Notes: generated by a model from the sequence alone, not told the origin. A stretch of DNA of 64,000 nucleotides from Geothrix sp. (GCF_020622065.1 NZ_JAHRYQ010000001.1:1736001-1800000); one strand, 5' to 3'. Positions 1-8,837 are shown, counted from the stretch's first letter. Translations and numbers: made by a program.

Positions 1-866
1 GGCTCACGGCCATGGCCTCGAGCCTGGATCAGGTGGGCCCCATCGCCGCCACCGCCGAGGATCTGGCCCTGGCCTTCCAGGTCATGGCCGGCATCGATCC
101 CCAGGACAGCACCTCGGTGGACCTGCCGGGGGCTGAGCGGCTGGCTCCACTCCAGGCCGCCGACCTCAAGGGCCTTCGCATCGGCCTTCCGAAGGAATAT
201 TTCGCCGAGGGGCTGGAGCCCGCAGTCCAGGCCGCCCTCAATGAAGCTCTCCAGGAATTCGAGCGCCTCGGCGCACGGCTGGTGGAGGTGAGCCTGCCCC
301 ACACCCGCTGCGCCATCGACACCTACTACCTGCTCTGCACCAGCGAGGTGTCCAGCAACCTCAGCCGCTTCGATGGCGTGCGATTCGGGCTCCGCGTCCG
401 CCCCGCCGAGGGCGGATTGCCGGAGATGATCGCCGAGACCCGGGACCAGGGCCTGGGATCGGAGGTCAAGCGCCGCATCCTGCTCGGGACCTTCTGCCTG
501 TCCAAGGGCTACTACGACGCCTTCTACCTGAAGGCCCTGAAGGCCCGCACGCTCATCACCGGAGATTTCCGCACCGCCTTCGCCGAGGCCGATATCCTGG
601 CCTCCCCCGTCAGCCCCGGCACGGCCTTTCCGTTCGGCGCCAAGACGGAGGATCCCTTGGCCATGTATCTCGCCGATGCCTTCACTGTTCCCGCCTCCCT
701 GGCCGGGCTTCCCTGCCTTTCCATGCCCGCGGGCTTCACCGGCGGCCTCCCCGTCGGCATCCAACTCATCGGACCTGCCTTGTCGGATGTCCGTCTCCTC
801 GAGACGGCCCACGCCTTCCAGTCCGCCACCCGCCACCACCTCGAAACCCCGACCCTGTCCGCATAG
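1..866 (+). CDS. gatA: Glutamyl/aspartyl-tRNA amidotransferase subunit A, C-terminal part
   Basis: The gene enters from the left edge; the reading frame is open from base 3, so only about the last 287 residues are seen. GatA is the amidase subunit of GatCAB, which converts misacylated Glu-tRNA(Gln) or Asp-tRNA(Asn) to the amidated form in the cytoplasm. Diagnostic GatA blocks are visible: ASSLDQVGPIAATAEDLAL, DPQDSTSVD, RIGLPKEYF, the RRILLGTF..GYYDAFYLKA helix and the terminal LPVGIQLIGP. The Ser-Ser-Lys catalytic residues lie upstream of the window. The stop is followed after 9 bases by the E2 gene, so the two are probably cotranscribed. Confidence 0.95.
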   Translation, partial: LTAMASSLDQVGPIAATAEDLALAFQVMAGIDPQDSTSVDLPGAERLAPLQAADLKGLRIGLPKEYFAEGLEPAVQAALNEALQEFERLGARLVEVSLPHTRCAIDTYYLLCTSEVSSNLSRFDGVRFGLRVRPAEGGLPEMIAETRDQGLGSEVKRRILLGTFCLSKGYYDAFYLKALKARTLITGDFRTAFAEADILASPVSPGTAFPFGAKTEDPLAMYLADAFTVPASLAGLPCLSMPAGFTGGLPVGIQLIGPALSDVRLLETAHAFQSATRHHLETPTLSA

Positions 867-875
867 GAGCGAACC

Positions 876-2216
876 ATGGCCTTTGATGTCGTCATGCCCC
901 AGATGGGCGAGAGCATTGCGGAAGCCACCGTATTGAAGTGGCACAAGAAGGCCGGTGATGTGATCGCCAAGGACGAGACGCTCTACGAGATCAGCACCGA
1001 CAAGGTGGACGCGGAGATCCCCGCCCCCGCCGCCGGCACCCTGCTGGAGATCCTCGTGGAAGTCAACGCCACGGTTCCCGTGGGCACTGTGGTGGCCCGC
1101 ATCGGCGCCGCCTCTGAGAAGCCCGCGGGCGCCGCCGCTCCAACTGCTTCCGCGCCCGTGGCTGCCCCGGTTTCTGCCGCCGCCACGGCGCCCCTGGCCG
1201 ACGAAGATGACAACAGCCTCGAGGGCCGCCTCCGGACCAAGAGCAGCCCCCTCGTCCGCGAAATGGCCAAGCAGCATGGCGTGGATCTCGCCCGGATCCA
1301 GGGCACGGGCCAAGCCGGGCGCGTCACCAAGGAGGACATGGAAGCGCATCTGGCCAAGGGGCCCACAGCGGTCTCCCCGGCCCCCTCCTCACCCGCGACC
1401 ATCGCGCCGGTCCTGCCCGCGGTTCACGATCCTTCCGCGCCCACGCTGGGCATCAGCCCCGCCCTCTCGGTGGCCCCCGCCCCCGCCATGCCGGCCTTCG
1501 CCGCGGGTGAGCGGGTGAAGGTCGAGCCCATGAGCCGCATGCGCAAGATCATCGCCGACAACATGGTGGCCAGCCGCCGCACCTCGGCCCACGCCTACAC
1601 GATCTTCGAGATCGACATGACCCATGTGGCCCAGCTGCGCAACAAGCACAAGAAGGCCTTCGAGGCCCAGTTCGGCACGAAGCTCAGCTTCATGCCGTTC
1701 GTGATGATGGCGGCCTGCAAAGCGCTGCGCGCCTATCCCATCGCCAACGCCTCCGTGGACGGCGACAACATCGTCTACAAGCAGGACATCAACCTCGGCA
1801 TCGCCGTGAGCCTGGACTGGGGCCTCATCGTCCCCGTGGTGAAGAACGCCGACATGATGAACCTGGGCGGCCTGGCCCGCAGCCTCAACGATCTGGCCGA
1901 GCGCGCCCGCACCAAGCAGCTCAAGCCCGATGAGATCAGCGGCGGCACCTTCACCATCACCAATCCGGGCGTCTACGGCGACACCTTCGGCCTGCCCATC
2001 ATCAACCAGCCCCAGGCGGCCATCCAGGGGGTGGGCGCCATCGTGAAGCGCCCCGTGGTCATCACCGGCCCTGACGGCACCGACTTCATCGCCATCCGCC
2101 AGATGATGTTCAGCAGCCTCGGCTTCGACCACCGGATCGTCGACGGAGCCACCGCCGACCTGTTCATGGCCTTCGCCAAAAAGGAGCTGGAGAACTCCAC
2201 CTTCGGGTTGGAATAG
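876..2216 (+). CDS. Dihydrolipoamide acyltransferase (E2 of a 2-oxoacid dehydrogenase complex)
   Basis: This is a 446-residue E2 component that moves an acyl group from a lipoyl arm to CoA in a pyruvate, 2-oxoglutarate or branched-chain 2-oxoacid dehydrogenase. Domains in order: an N-terminal lipoyl domain (about 1-75) with the lipoylated Lys43 in STDKVDAE, an Ala/Pro-rich linker, a peripheral E3-binding domain (about 125-160, SSPLVREMAKQHGVDL), a second linker, and the catalytic domain from about 215 with the active-site motif HRIVDG (His419, Asp423). The start is supported by GGAG five bases upstream of the ATG. No E1 or E3 gene is nearby, so the substrate cannot be assigned from context. 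The last 12 codons are repeated downstream (see repeats at 2180 and 2296). Confidence 0.93.
   Translation: MAFDVVMPQMGESIAEATVLKWHKKAGDVIAKDETLYEISTDKVDAEIPAPAAGTLLEILVEVNATVPVGTVVARIGAASEKPAGAAAPTASAPVAAPVSAAATAPLADEDDNSLEGRLRTKSSPLVREMAKQHGVDLARIQGTGQAGRVTKEDMEAHLAKGPTAVSPAPSSPATIAPVLPAVHDPSAPTLGISPALSVAPAPAMPAFAAGERVKVEPMSRMRKIIADNMVASRRTSAHAYTIFEIDMTHVAQLRNKHKKAFEAQFGTKLSFMPFVMMAACKALRAYPIANASVDGDNIVYKQDINLGIAVSLDWGLIVPVVKNADMMNLGGLARSLNDLAERARTKQLKPDEISGGTFTITNPGVYGDTFGLPIINQPQAAIQGVGAIVKRPVVITGPDGTDFIAIRQMMFSSLGFDHRIVDGATADLFMAFAKKELENSTFGLE
2180..2216 (+). repeat. 37-bp direct repeat, copy 1 (3' end of the E2 gene)
   Basis: These 37 bases are the last 12 codons and stop of the E2 gene plus one base. 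An identical copy lies at 2296-2332. The identity ends exactly at the last base of the stop codon in both copies. Confidence 0.97.
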
Positions 2217-2253
2217 CGGCCGAGCGATCCACCCATTAGGACCAGGAGAGATG

Positions 2254-2294
2254 TCTCGCGTATCGCCCCCGCTTTTTTGGGGGCGATACCGAGA
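2254..2294. other. Long stem-loop between the two repeat copies
   Basis: Bases 2260-2270 and 2279-2289 form a perfect 11-bp inverted repeat (GTATCGCCCCC and its complement) around the loop GCTTTTTT. The stem continues outward for 5 bp (2254-2258 with 2290-2294) past a single bulged C. The right arm ends one base before the second repeat copy. There is no T-run after the stem, so it is not a classical terminator on the plus strand. Confidence 0.8.
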
Positions 2295-2295
2295 G

Positions 2296-2332
2296 AAAGG
2301 AGCTGGAGAACTCCACCTTCGGGTTGGAATAG
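2296..2332 (+). repeat. 37-bp direct repeat, copy 2 (duplicated E2 gene end)
   Basis: Exact second copy of 2180-2216, including the TAG stop at 2330-2332. It has no long reading frame of its own. The copies are separated by 79 bases that carry the stem-loop. Confidence 0.97.
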
Positions 2333-2344
2333 GGCCTGCTCCGT

Positions 2345-2382
2345 GCATGAAAACGGCGGCCTGCGGGCCGCCGTTTTCATGC
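2345..2382. terminator. Bidirectional terminator between the E2 gene and dnaB
   Basis: A perfect 17-bp inverted repeat (2345-2361 with 2366-2382) has a TGCG loop and A4/T4 tracts near the base of the stem, so it can work on both strands. The right arm contains the last codon and stop of dnaB. It serves the convergent E2 and dnaB transcripts. Confidence 0.85.
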
Positions 2383-3750
2383 GTAGGAGGAAGTCTCCCT
2401 GACCATCTCCCGGTACATCGCGTACTCGCCCTGGAAGTGCAGCTGGATGATGGCGGTGGGGCCGTTGCGGTGCTTGGCGACGATCAGCTCGGCGGAGGGA
2501 TCCGGCTCCTCGTTGGCCGAGGGGATCATCTTCCGGTGGATGAAGGCCACCATGTCGGCATCCTGCTCGATGGCGCCTGAATCGCGGAGATCGCTGAGCT
2601 GGGGACGGCCGCCAGTGCGATGTTCCACCTCTCGGTTCAGCTGGGAGAGCACCACCACGGGAATGCCGAAATCCTTCGCCATGAGCTTGAGCCCTCGACT
2701 GATCTCGCCGATGCGGACGGCCTCGTTCTGCTTGGCGCCGCGGCTGCCCTCGGGGCTGCTGAGCAACTGCAGGTAATCAATGATCGCGAACTCCACGCGG
2801 CGGTTGCTCTGGCTGCCCTGCTTCACAATCATGTTCTGGATCTGCGGCACGGTGATGGAGGCCTGATCACAGATGAACAGGGGCATCTGGACCAGCTCGT
2901 CGCGTGCCTGGAGCACATGATCGATCTTTCCGGCCGCCCGGCCGGCCTGGAGATCCTTCATGTTGGTCTGGCTCTTGGCGGCCAGGAGGCGCATGAAGAC
3001 CTCCTCGTGGCTCATCTCCAGGCTGAAGAAGGCTCCGCAGTGCCCCGGGCGGCCGTCGCGTTCCTGCGCGGCCCGCAGGATCCAGTTCAGGGCCAGGGCG
3101 GTCTTGCCGATGCCCGGGCGGGCGGCGAGCACGATGAGGTTGCCGGGCTGGAATCCCTGGGTCAGCTCGTCGAAACGGGTGAACCCCACCCGGACGCCAG
3201 GCGAGAGACGCCCTTCCAGGCGCTCGTGCAGGCGCTCCATGGCGTCATCCGCCACGGCCTGGATGGACAGCAGCCCCCGCGCCTTGGCATCCCCCTGGGC
3301 CAGGTGGAAGAGGCTCTGGGCCGTCTGGTCCACCAGCACTTCGGGCGGCTCGTCCTCCTCGGCGGCTTGGCGCACCAGCTGGGCGCCGAGGTGCACCAGG
3401 CGCCGCAGCTTGGCCTTGCGGCGGATGACATCGGCCAGCACCTGCGGCCGTTCCACATCCTCGCCGGCCAGCAGCTCCACCAGGCCGGGATAGCCGCCCA
3501 CCTTGTTCAGGCTGTCGTCCTGGTCCAGGGCGTCCTTCAGCGTGAGGGAGTTGACCTCGACCTGAGCCTCGATAAGGACCCGCAGCGCCCGGAACACGGC
3601 CCGATGGGCGGGGTGGACGAAGTCCTCCTCGGCCAGGGTGAATACGGCCTCGCTGGCGGCGAAGCCCGCCCCCGGCGCGCAGCAGGTCGCCAGGAACGAC
3701 CGCTCCGCATCAATATCCTCCGGAAGCCGTTCCGGAAGCCAGTCCGCCAT
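2377..3750 (-). CDS. dnaB: Replicative DNA helicase DnaB
   Basis: This 457-residue hexameric helicase unwinds DNA ahead of the replication fork. The N-terminal helical domain (about 1-150) starts LPEDIDAERSFLA and is followed by the RecA-like motor with Walker A ARPGIGKTAL, Walker B AIIDYLQLL and the DnaB motifs SQLNREVE and DSGAIEQDAD. The frame stays open far upstream, but the real start is the ATG at 3750, preceded by AGGAGCGGCG and giving a normal DnaB N terminus. It lies 17 bases downstream of the lipoprotein gene on the same strand. Its stop codon is inside the terminator hairpin. Confidence 0.95.
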   Translation of the reverse strand: MADWLPERLPEDIDAERSFLATCCAPGAGFAASEAVFTLAEEDFVHPAHRAVFRALRVLIEAQVEVNSLTLKDALDQDDSLNKVGGYPGLVELLAGEDVERPQVLADVIRRKAKLRRLVHLGAQLVRQAAEEDEPPEVLVDQTAQSLFHLAQGDAKARGLLSIQAVADDAMERLHERLEGRLSPGVRVGFTRFDELTQGFQPGNLIVLAARPGIGKTALALNWILRAAQERDGRPGHCGAFFSLEMSHEEVFMRLLAAKSQTNMKDLQAGRAAGKIDHVLQARDELVQMPLFICDQASITVPQIQNMIVKQGSQSNRRVEFAIIDYLQLLSSPEGSRGAKQNEAVRIGEISRGLKLMAKDFGIPVVVLSQLNREVEHRTGGRPQLSDLRDSGAIEQDADMVAFIHRKMIPSANEEPDPSAELIVAKHRNGPTAIIQLHFQGEYAMYREMVRETSSYA

Positions 3751-3767
3751 CGCCGCTCCTGCCGATT

Positions 3768-6700
3768 CTAGAGTCCCGGAGGAGTGTATCCGCCGCCGTT
3801 CACATCCACAAAGATGGGGTTGCTGACCGCCACCGGGTAGATGCCCCTCATGATCCGGCTCCAGGGCGTCCCGGCCCGGTAGGCGCCGCTGGTCGCCAGG
3901 GGGACACCGGCCTCGACCACCACCCAGGCATCCTTGCCCGCGGGCATGGCCAGGCCCGATACCGTGGCGGTGCGGAGGCGGAAGTCCGTGGTGGAGGGCG
4001 TGAAGCTGCTCATGGGAATGACCTGCGCCACCCCGTTCACCACCACGCGGACCTCGTCCACCGGAACCCAATCCGGGGCGTAGAGCGAGATGGAGAGATT
4101 GACGGCGGCCGCCGGACCGGACACCAGACCTCCGGGTCCGACGCCGTTGACCGTCACATCGAGCATGGGCCCCGTGGAGGCGACCGCCGCCCCGGTGCGC
4201 AGGGCCTCCACCAGGGGCGTGAGGGTGTTCTGGTCGAGGCTGCCGCCCAGCTTCAGGTAAGTGCGGGCCAGCCCCACGGGGGTGTCGAAGCTGAACCGCG
4301 AGGAGGAGAGCCCGAGCCCCTTGGTGAAGGCCCCGGGTCCCTGCTGCTTCAGCAGCGAGAACCAATCGGCCCGCACGGCCTTGAACTCGGCGAACCAGGC
4401 GCTGGGGTCAGCGGGATCGCAACCCTCGGCCCGAATCAGCTCCAACGCATCGAAATCGCCCTGGCGCTTGCCGAGGGACACGGGGCCCGTCTGGGTCCAC
4501 CAGGCATTGACACCGCTGCCGAGCGCCACCGCGGGATCGAAACCGCGCACCGTAAACAGCCCCTGGGGGCCCCGGGGACGGTGGACCACCGTGAAGCCAC
4601 CTTCGGCCTGGGTGATGAAATCCGCCAGGGTCCATCCCTTGGAGGGCCGGGCCCCGCCGTTGCGATCTCCCGTGGGGGATGGCGTGAAAAGGGCCGTGAC
4701 GAAGCCGTCCGACAGGCGCGAACTGCGGCCGCCCACCACGAAGGGATCCTGGCCGATGGGGGCGCGCTGGGCGTCGGTGACGGCCAGGCTCTCGATTTCC
4801 GCACGGAATTCGGATCGCAGCGCCGCCGGATCCGTGAGCACATCCTCTTCGGTGCGGGTCACCACCTGCACCCCCTCAGCGAGGGCCGAGCTGAGCATCT
4901 CGCCAGGGTTGAGGCCGCCCGTGGTCGCCTGGGTGGGGCCGGGGATGTCGAAGCTGGTCCAGCCCGTGGGCAGGGGGGAAGGCAGGGCCACAAATCCGTG
5001 GGAGATGTCCTGCTGCCCGTCGAACGACTTCACCGGCAGCACATCCAGATAGGACAGCGGTCCCCGGGTGCCATAGGCGAGGTAGTCGCCCGTGGGGAAA
5101 TAGGCCGCCGCGGCTCCGGAGGGATAGCTGAAGGCTGATCCGAAGACCTCGTTTCCGGCGGTGTACTGGTAGGCGGCGATGTTGGCGCTCAGGAGCACCT
5201 TGCCCTTGTAGATTTGGTCGTAGTAGCTGGCCATGCGCCGGACGCGCTGCATGTGGGGATCAGGGACGCCGCCCAGGCCGGCCAAGGTGATCCGGAGCGG
5301 GTTGAGACCCGCGAATTCCAGCGTTCCTGCCTGGCGCACGGAGAATCCGTGAACCATCTGCTTCTGCTTGGTCACATTGCCCGAAGCGTCCACAATCTCG
5401 GCGCGCTCGGGCGTCAGGCTTTCGGCCAAGTGCCAAGACTGGCTTTTGGAGGGCGTGATGGGCGTGGCCAGGTACGGCCGGTTGGCATCCAGGATGTTGG
5501 TACCGAGATAGAGGGTGTGGCTCTGCAGGGCGTTGGTGGCGGTGATCCGGTACGGCTGGTTCTGCCCCGCCACCCGGACATCCGGCACCGCCGGCAGCAG
5601 GATCGCGAGGGGCGGACTGCTGACGGGGATGTCACTGGGCTCCCGCCACTCCACCCGCTCCAGCACCCAATGGGAGGGATCGGCATCCGCGGCCGGATCC
5701 ACGGCGGGGTTCGTGCCGGTGTAGCGCTCGAACCGGAATTCCGTCTGGAGGGGACCGCCGCGCAGGGCGGTGCCGAAAGTGTCGAAGGCCAGGATCCCGA
5801 AATCCCCGCCGCGGAGTCCGCTCCGGGCCTGGGCCATCTCGTTGAAGACCACGGTTCCCTGGCTGGGGTAGAAGGGATGCGGGGCCAAACCCTGGCTGGT
5901 GAGAACCACATCGGGCCCGCCGAGCGCATAGAGGCGCCGCCGGTAGGTCAGCGTCTGGCCCGCCGGCAGGCTCGCCGCCGCGGGGCTGCCCACGACCAGG
6001 CGGCCCGGAAACACAGGGCGAAGTTCGGTCAGGGCGTGCTGAGGATCCGAAGCCACCAGGACCTGGTCCACATCCAGGGGCAGGATGCCCAGGGAGGCAT
6101 GCGAATCCAGGGTGCTGCCGGCCGATTCGGCACCCACAAGGGCCACCATCGGCGCAACGACGCTGCTGGTCAGCGGGGCCGCAAAGTCCGATCCGGGGAT
6201 TTCCGTGCCCCAACTGCTGAGTGGCGCTCCACTGAAAGTGGACACGGCCGGCACCACAAGGCGGAAGCCGCCGCCGCGCTGGGAGAGGAAATCCCCAAGG
6301 CTGCGGACCGGGAGGGCCGAGGTGCCGTTGTTGCTGAGGGTGGTCTCCAGGGTGAAGAAGGTCTCGCCCTGGTTGAGGCGGATGCGGTGAAGAACAGTCA
6401 CGCCCGACACGCGCCCCTGGCCGTCCGTGGGCACGCCGAGCTTGCCTTTGGGATCCAGCAGGTAGCCCTGCATCTCGAGGCTCACGGTGTTCACGCCGGT
6501 GCCCGGGGTATACCGATCGAAGACCAGCGGCAGGTCAGGATCCTGGTTGGCCACCGGCCCAAGGCGCTCCACCAGGTCCGTGGGCATGGACACCCGCTTG
6601 AAGCTCTGGTCGAGGGAGATGGTCCCCACATCGAGGATGGCCCCGCCCGAAGCGGCGCCGAACTGGCCTTCCCGATCCCCGAATGCCGCCCCGTCCACCG

Positions 6701-6947
6701 CGAGCTGGACGGCGTCGTTGCCCAGGTAGAAGTCGCCGGGGCCGGAGGTGGCCTTCAGTCCCTGGATGCGGTCGCCGCCGGAGGCGGGGATCTCCTCCAC
6801 GGCCACCGTGGGACGGGACACGCCGGTCGCCCGGAAACAACCCGTCGCACCCGCGGCCAGGATCAGGGCCAGCGGCGCCAGGATCAGGGGCGCGCGGCGG
6901 GGGGCCCGGCGGGACGGGAAGACAACGGGGGCAAGGCTCATGTTCAT
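3768..6947 (-). CDS. Very large secreted lipoprotein with a CehA/McbA-like C-terminal part
   Basis: About 1059 residues. The N terminus has basic residues (RRAPRRAP), a hydrophobic stretch and a possible lipobox ending AATGATGC-type (AAGATGC, Cys37), so export and lipidation are likely. The rest is Gly/Pro/Ser-rich with beta-type character. Near the C terminus the block GAAVASTGPMLDVTVNG followed by a Gly-Pro-Gly and a VDEVRVVVNG strand resembles the end of CehA/McbA-family PHP-like metallohydrolases. I do not see a convincing set of PHP metal-binding histidines, so enzymatic activity is doubtful. Starts at 6977, 6947 and 6941 are all possible; none has a strong ribosome site. It is upstream of dnaB on the same strand and divergent from the SanA-like gene. 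Confidence 0.7.
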   Translation of the reverse strand: MNMSLAPVVFPSRRAPRRAPLILAPLALILAAGATGCFRATGVSRPTVAVEEIPASGGDRIQGLKATSGPGDFYLGNDAVQLAVDGAAFGDREGQFGAASGGAILDVGTISLDQSFKRVSMPTDLVERLGPVANQDPDLPLVFDRYTPGTGVNTVSLEMQGYLLDPKGKLGVPTDGQGRVSGVTVLHRIRLNQGETFFTLETTLSNNGTSALPVRSLGDFLSQRGGGFRLVVPAVSTFSGAPLSSWGTEIPGSDFAAPLTSSVVAPMVALVGAESAGSTLDSHASLGILPLDVDQVLVASDPQHALTELRPVFPGRLVVGSPAAASLPAGQTLTYRRRLYALGGPDVVLTSQGLAPHPFYPSQGTVVFNEMAQARSGLRGGDFGILAFDTFGTALRGGPLQTEFRFERYTGTNPAVDPAADADPSHWVLERVEWREPSDIPVSSPPLAILLPAVPDVRVAGQNQPYRITATNALQSHTLYLGTNILDANRPYLATPITPSKSQSWHLAESLTPERAEIVDASGNVTKQKQMVHGFSVRQAGTLEFAGLNPLRITLAGLGGVPDPHMQRVRRMASYYDQIYKGKVLLSANIAAYQYTAGNEVFGSAFSYPSGAAAAYFPTGDYLAYGTRGPLSYLDVLPVKSFDGQQDISHGFVALPSPLPTGWTSFDIPGPTQATTGGLNPGEMLSSALAEGVQVVTRTEEDVLTDPAALRSEFRAEIESLAVTDAQRAPIGQDPFVVGGRSSRLSDGFVTALFTPSPTGDRNGGARPSKGWTLADFITQAEGGFTVVHRPRGPQGLFTVRGFDPAVALGSGVNAWWTQTGPVSLGKRQGDFDALELIRAEGCDPADPSAWFAEFKAVRADWFSLLKQQGPGAFTKGLGLSSSRFSFDTPVGLARTYLKLGGSLDQNTLTPLVEALRTGAAVASTGPMLDVTVNGVGPGGLVSGPAAAVNLSISLYAPDWVPVDEVRVVVNGVAQVIPMSSFTPSTTDFRLRTATVSGLAMPAGKDAWVVVEAGVPLATSGAYRAGTPWSRIMRGIYPVAVSNPIFVDVNGGGYTPPGL

Positions 6948-7014
6948 CAAGGCGTCTCGTTCGGGCGGGAGGTCCATGGGTCTAAGGCGGACGAAAGGTC
7001 TATGCTAACTCACG

Positions 7015-7698
7015 ATGCCGATCTCCGCCTTCCTTCATCGCTGCTGGCTGCACCGATGGGCCCTGCTGCTGGCCCTGGCGCTCCCTCTCCTGGGAGACTT
7101 GCTCTGGACCCTCGGAAGGTTCCCGGCCATGCATCACCAGCAGATCTACCGGGCCGAGGCCCTTCCACCCGTGGGGGGCCCCGTTCTGGTGCTGGGGGCC
7201 GGGGTGTACGGGGACGGCGAACCCACCTCGATCCTGGAGGGTCGGCTCCGCACGGCCCTGGAACTCTACCGCTCCGGCAAGATCCGATGGTTCCTGGTCT
7301 CCGGCGACAACCGACACCCCTCCTACAACGAACCCCAGGCCATGCGACGCTGGCTCGTGAAACAGGGCGTCCCCCCGACCCGCATCGTCAGCGACTATGC
7401 CGGGCTCCGGACCTGGGACAGCCTGAGGCGTGCCCAGGTGGTTTTCGGGCAGCCGCAGGTGGTCATCGTCACCTCGGACTTCCACCTGCCCCGGGCTCTC
7501 TATCTGGCGGATCGCATGGGCCTCCAGGCCTGGGGGGTGCCCGCCTCCACAGAGGATCGCCCCGTCGGGAACCGTCTCCGCTACTGGATCCGGGAGTACA
7601 TCGCCCGCCACCGGGCGCTCTGGGACGCCTGGTTCCCCCCCGACGCCCGGCTGGGCCCCCGGGAACCGACGCCCGATGATTGGGATCCGCCCAAGTGA
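7015..7698 (+). CDS. SanA/YdcF-like DUF218 membrane protein
   Basis: This 227-residue protein has one N-terminal membrane segment (about residues 14-33) and then a DUF218 fold: PVLVLGAGVYGDGEPTSILE, the LVSGDNRH loop, TWDSLRRAQVVFG and VVIVTSDFHLPRA. E. coli relatives (SanA, ElyC, YdcF) act in envelope integrity and vancomycin or peptidoglycan-precursor phenotypes; the biochemical role is not settled. The stop overlaps the start of the next gene (GTGA), suggesting coupled translation. Confidence 0.85.
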   Translation: MPISAFLHRCWLHRWALLLALALPLLGDLLWTLGRFPAMHHQQIYRAEALPPVGGPVLVLGAGVYGDGEPTSILEGRLRTALELYRSGKIRWFLVSGDNRHPSYNEPQAMRRWLVKQGVPPTRIVSDYAGLRTWDSLRRAQVVFGQPQVVIVTSDFHLPRALYLADRMGLQAWGVPASTEDRPVGNRLRYWIREYIARHRALWDAWFPPDARLGPREPTPDDWDPPK

Positions 7699-8837
7699 GG
7701 GCACCCCATGACCTTCTGATCCTCGCTGCGGGTCGGCTGCCCCAGGGACGCTACGGCGGCAGCCTGGCGGGCCTGGGCGCCGTGGGGCTCGGCCTGACGG
7801 CCATGGAGGGCTTGTTGGCCCAGGGTCCCCTGCCCCGGCCCGGGAACCTGATCTGGGGCATGGCCCGCAGCCACACCCAGGGGATGAACCCCGCCCGCAC
7901 CCTGGTCCTGAAGGCGGGTCTGCCCCACGACACACCGGCCTTCACGATCAACATGGCCTGCGGCTCCAGCCTCCAGGCCCTCATTCTCGCCGCCCAGCGC
8001 CTGGAGGGCGGGGCCCGAGCCCCCATCCTCGCGGGGGGAAGCGAGGCCATGTCCGACACGCCGCACCTCGTGCCGGGTCTGCGCTGGGGGTTCCGCATGG
8101 GCCACCGCCAGTTGCCCGATGTCATGCATCAGGATGGCCTGCGCTGTCCCGTCACCGGCCTGCTCATGGGCGAGACCATCGAGCGGCTGGCCACGAAGCG
8201 CGGCATCTCCAGATCCGAGGCCGATGCCTGGGCCACCAGCAGCCACCACCGCGCGGCGGCCGCGGACACCCGCACGGAACTCCTACCTCACCCCAACCTG
8301 GATCACGACGAAGCCATCCGGCCAGACATCTCGGTCGAAGCGCTGGCGCGGCTGGCGCCGGTCTTCACCCCCCAGGGCCAGGTCACCGCCGGAAACGCCT
8401 CCACCCTTTCGGACGGCGCCGCGGCCCTGCTTGTGGCCCGGCGGGACCAGGCGGACGGAGCCCTGCCCCTGGCGCGGATCCTGGGCTGGAGCGAGGCCGG
8501 AGTGGACCCTCTCGACATGGGTGAAGCACCCGTCCCAGCCGTCCAGCGGCTGCTCTCGGCCCGGGGGCTGGCCGTCACCGACATCGACCTCTGGGAGCTG
8601 AACGAGGCCTTCTCCGCCCAGCTCCTGGTCTGCCAGCGGCAGCTCGACATCCCCCAGGATCGCCTGAATGTGGCCGGTGGTGGCGTGGCCCTGGGACACC
8701 CCATCGGCGCCACCGGGGCCCGCATCGTCGTCACCCTGATCCACCAGCTGAGAGCCCGCGGCGGCGGCCTGGGCGTGGCGACTCTGGGCATCGGCGGCGG
8801 GCTGGGCCTGGCGTTGCTGCTCGAGGTGGAACGCTAG
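7695..8837 (+). CDS. Thiolase-family protein lacking the second catalytic cysteine
   Basis: About 380 residues with clear thiolase architecture (acetyl-CoA acetyltransferase type). The nucleophile is present (Cys89 in INMACGSSLQ), as are NEAF and the GHPIGATGAR histidine block (His335). The C-terminal motif is normally CxGGG, where the cysteine is the general acid/base; here it reads TLGIGGGLG, so Gly365 replaces it. It may act as a degenerate or SCP-x-like thiolase or bind CoA without Claisen activity. I chose GTG at 7695 because it overlaps the sanA stop by 4 bases; a TTG at 7680 is also in frame. The 3' end overlaps the convergent ligase gene by 4 bases. Confidence 0.85.
   Translation: MRAPHDLLILAAGRLPQGRYGGSLAGLGAVGLGLTAMEGLLAQGPLPRPGNLIWGMARSHTQGMNPARTLVLKAGLPHDTPAFTINMACGSSLQALILAAQRLEGGARAPILAGGSEAMSDTPHLVPGLRWGFRMGHRQLPDVMHQDGLRCPVTGLLMGETIERLATKRGISRSEADAWATSSHHRAAAADTRTELLPHPNLDHDEAIRPDISVEALARLAPVFTPQGQVTAGNASTLSDGAAALLVARRDQADGALPLARILGWSEAGVDPLDMGEAPVPAVQRLLSARGLAVTDIDLWELNEAFSAQLLVCQRQLDIPQDRLNVAGGGVALGHPIGATGARIVVTLIHQLRARGGGLGVATLGIGGGLGLALLLEVER

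Noticed and set aside
2254-2294. Classical rho-independent terminator for the E2 gene
   Set aside because: The T-run is in the loop, not after the stem; the real terminator-like stem is at 2345-2382.
3768-6947. Active PHP-family phosphoesterase
   Set aside because: Only the C-terminal block resembles the family; metal-binding histidines are not apparent.
5214-7679. An 821-codon open frame on the plus strand opposite the lipoprotein gene
   Set aside because: No ribosome site, no domain and overlap with two supported genes (lipoprotein and SanA-like). It is a shadow frame.
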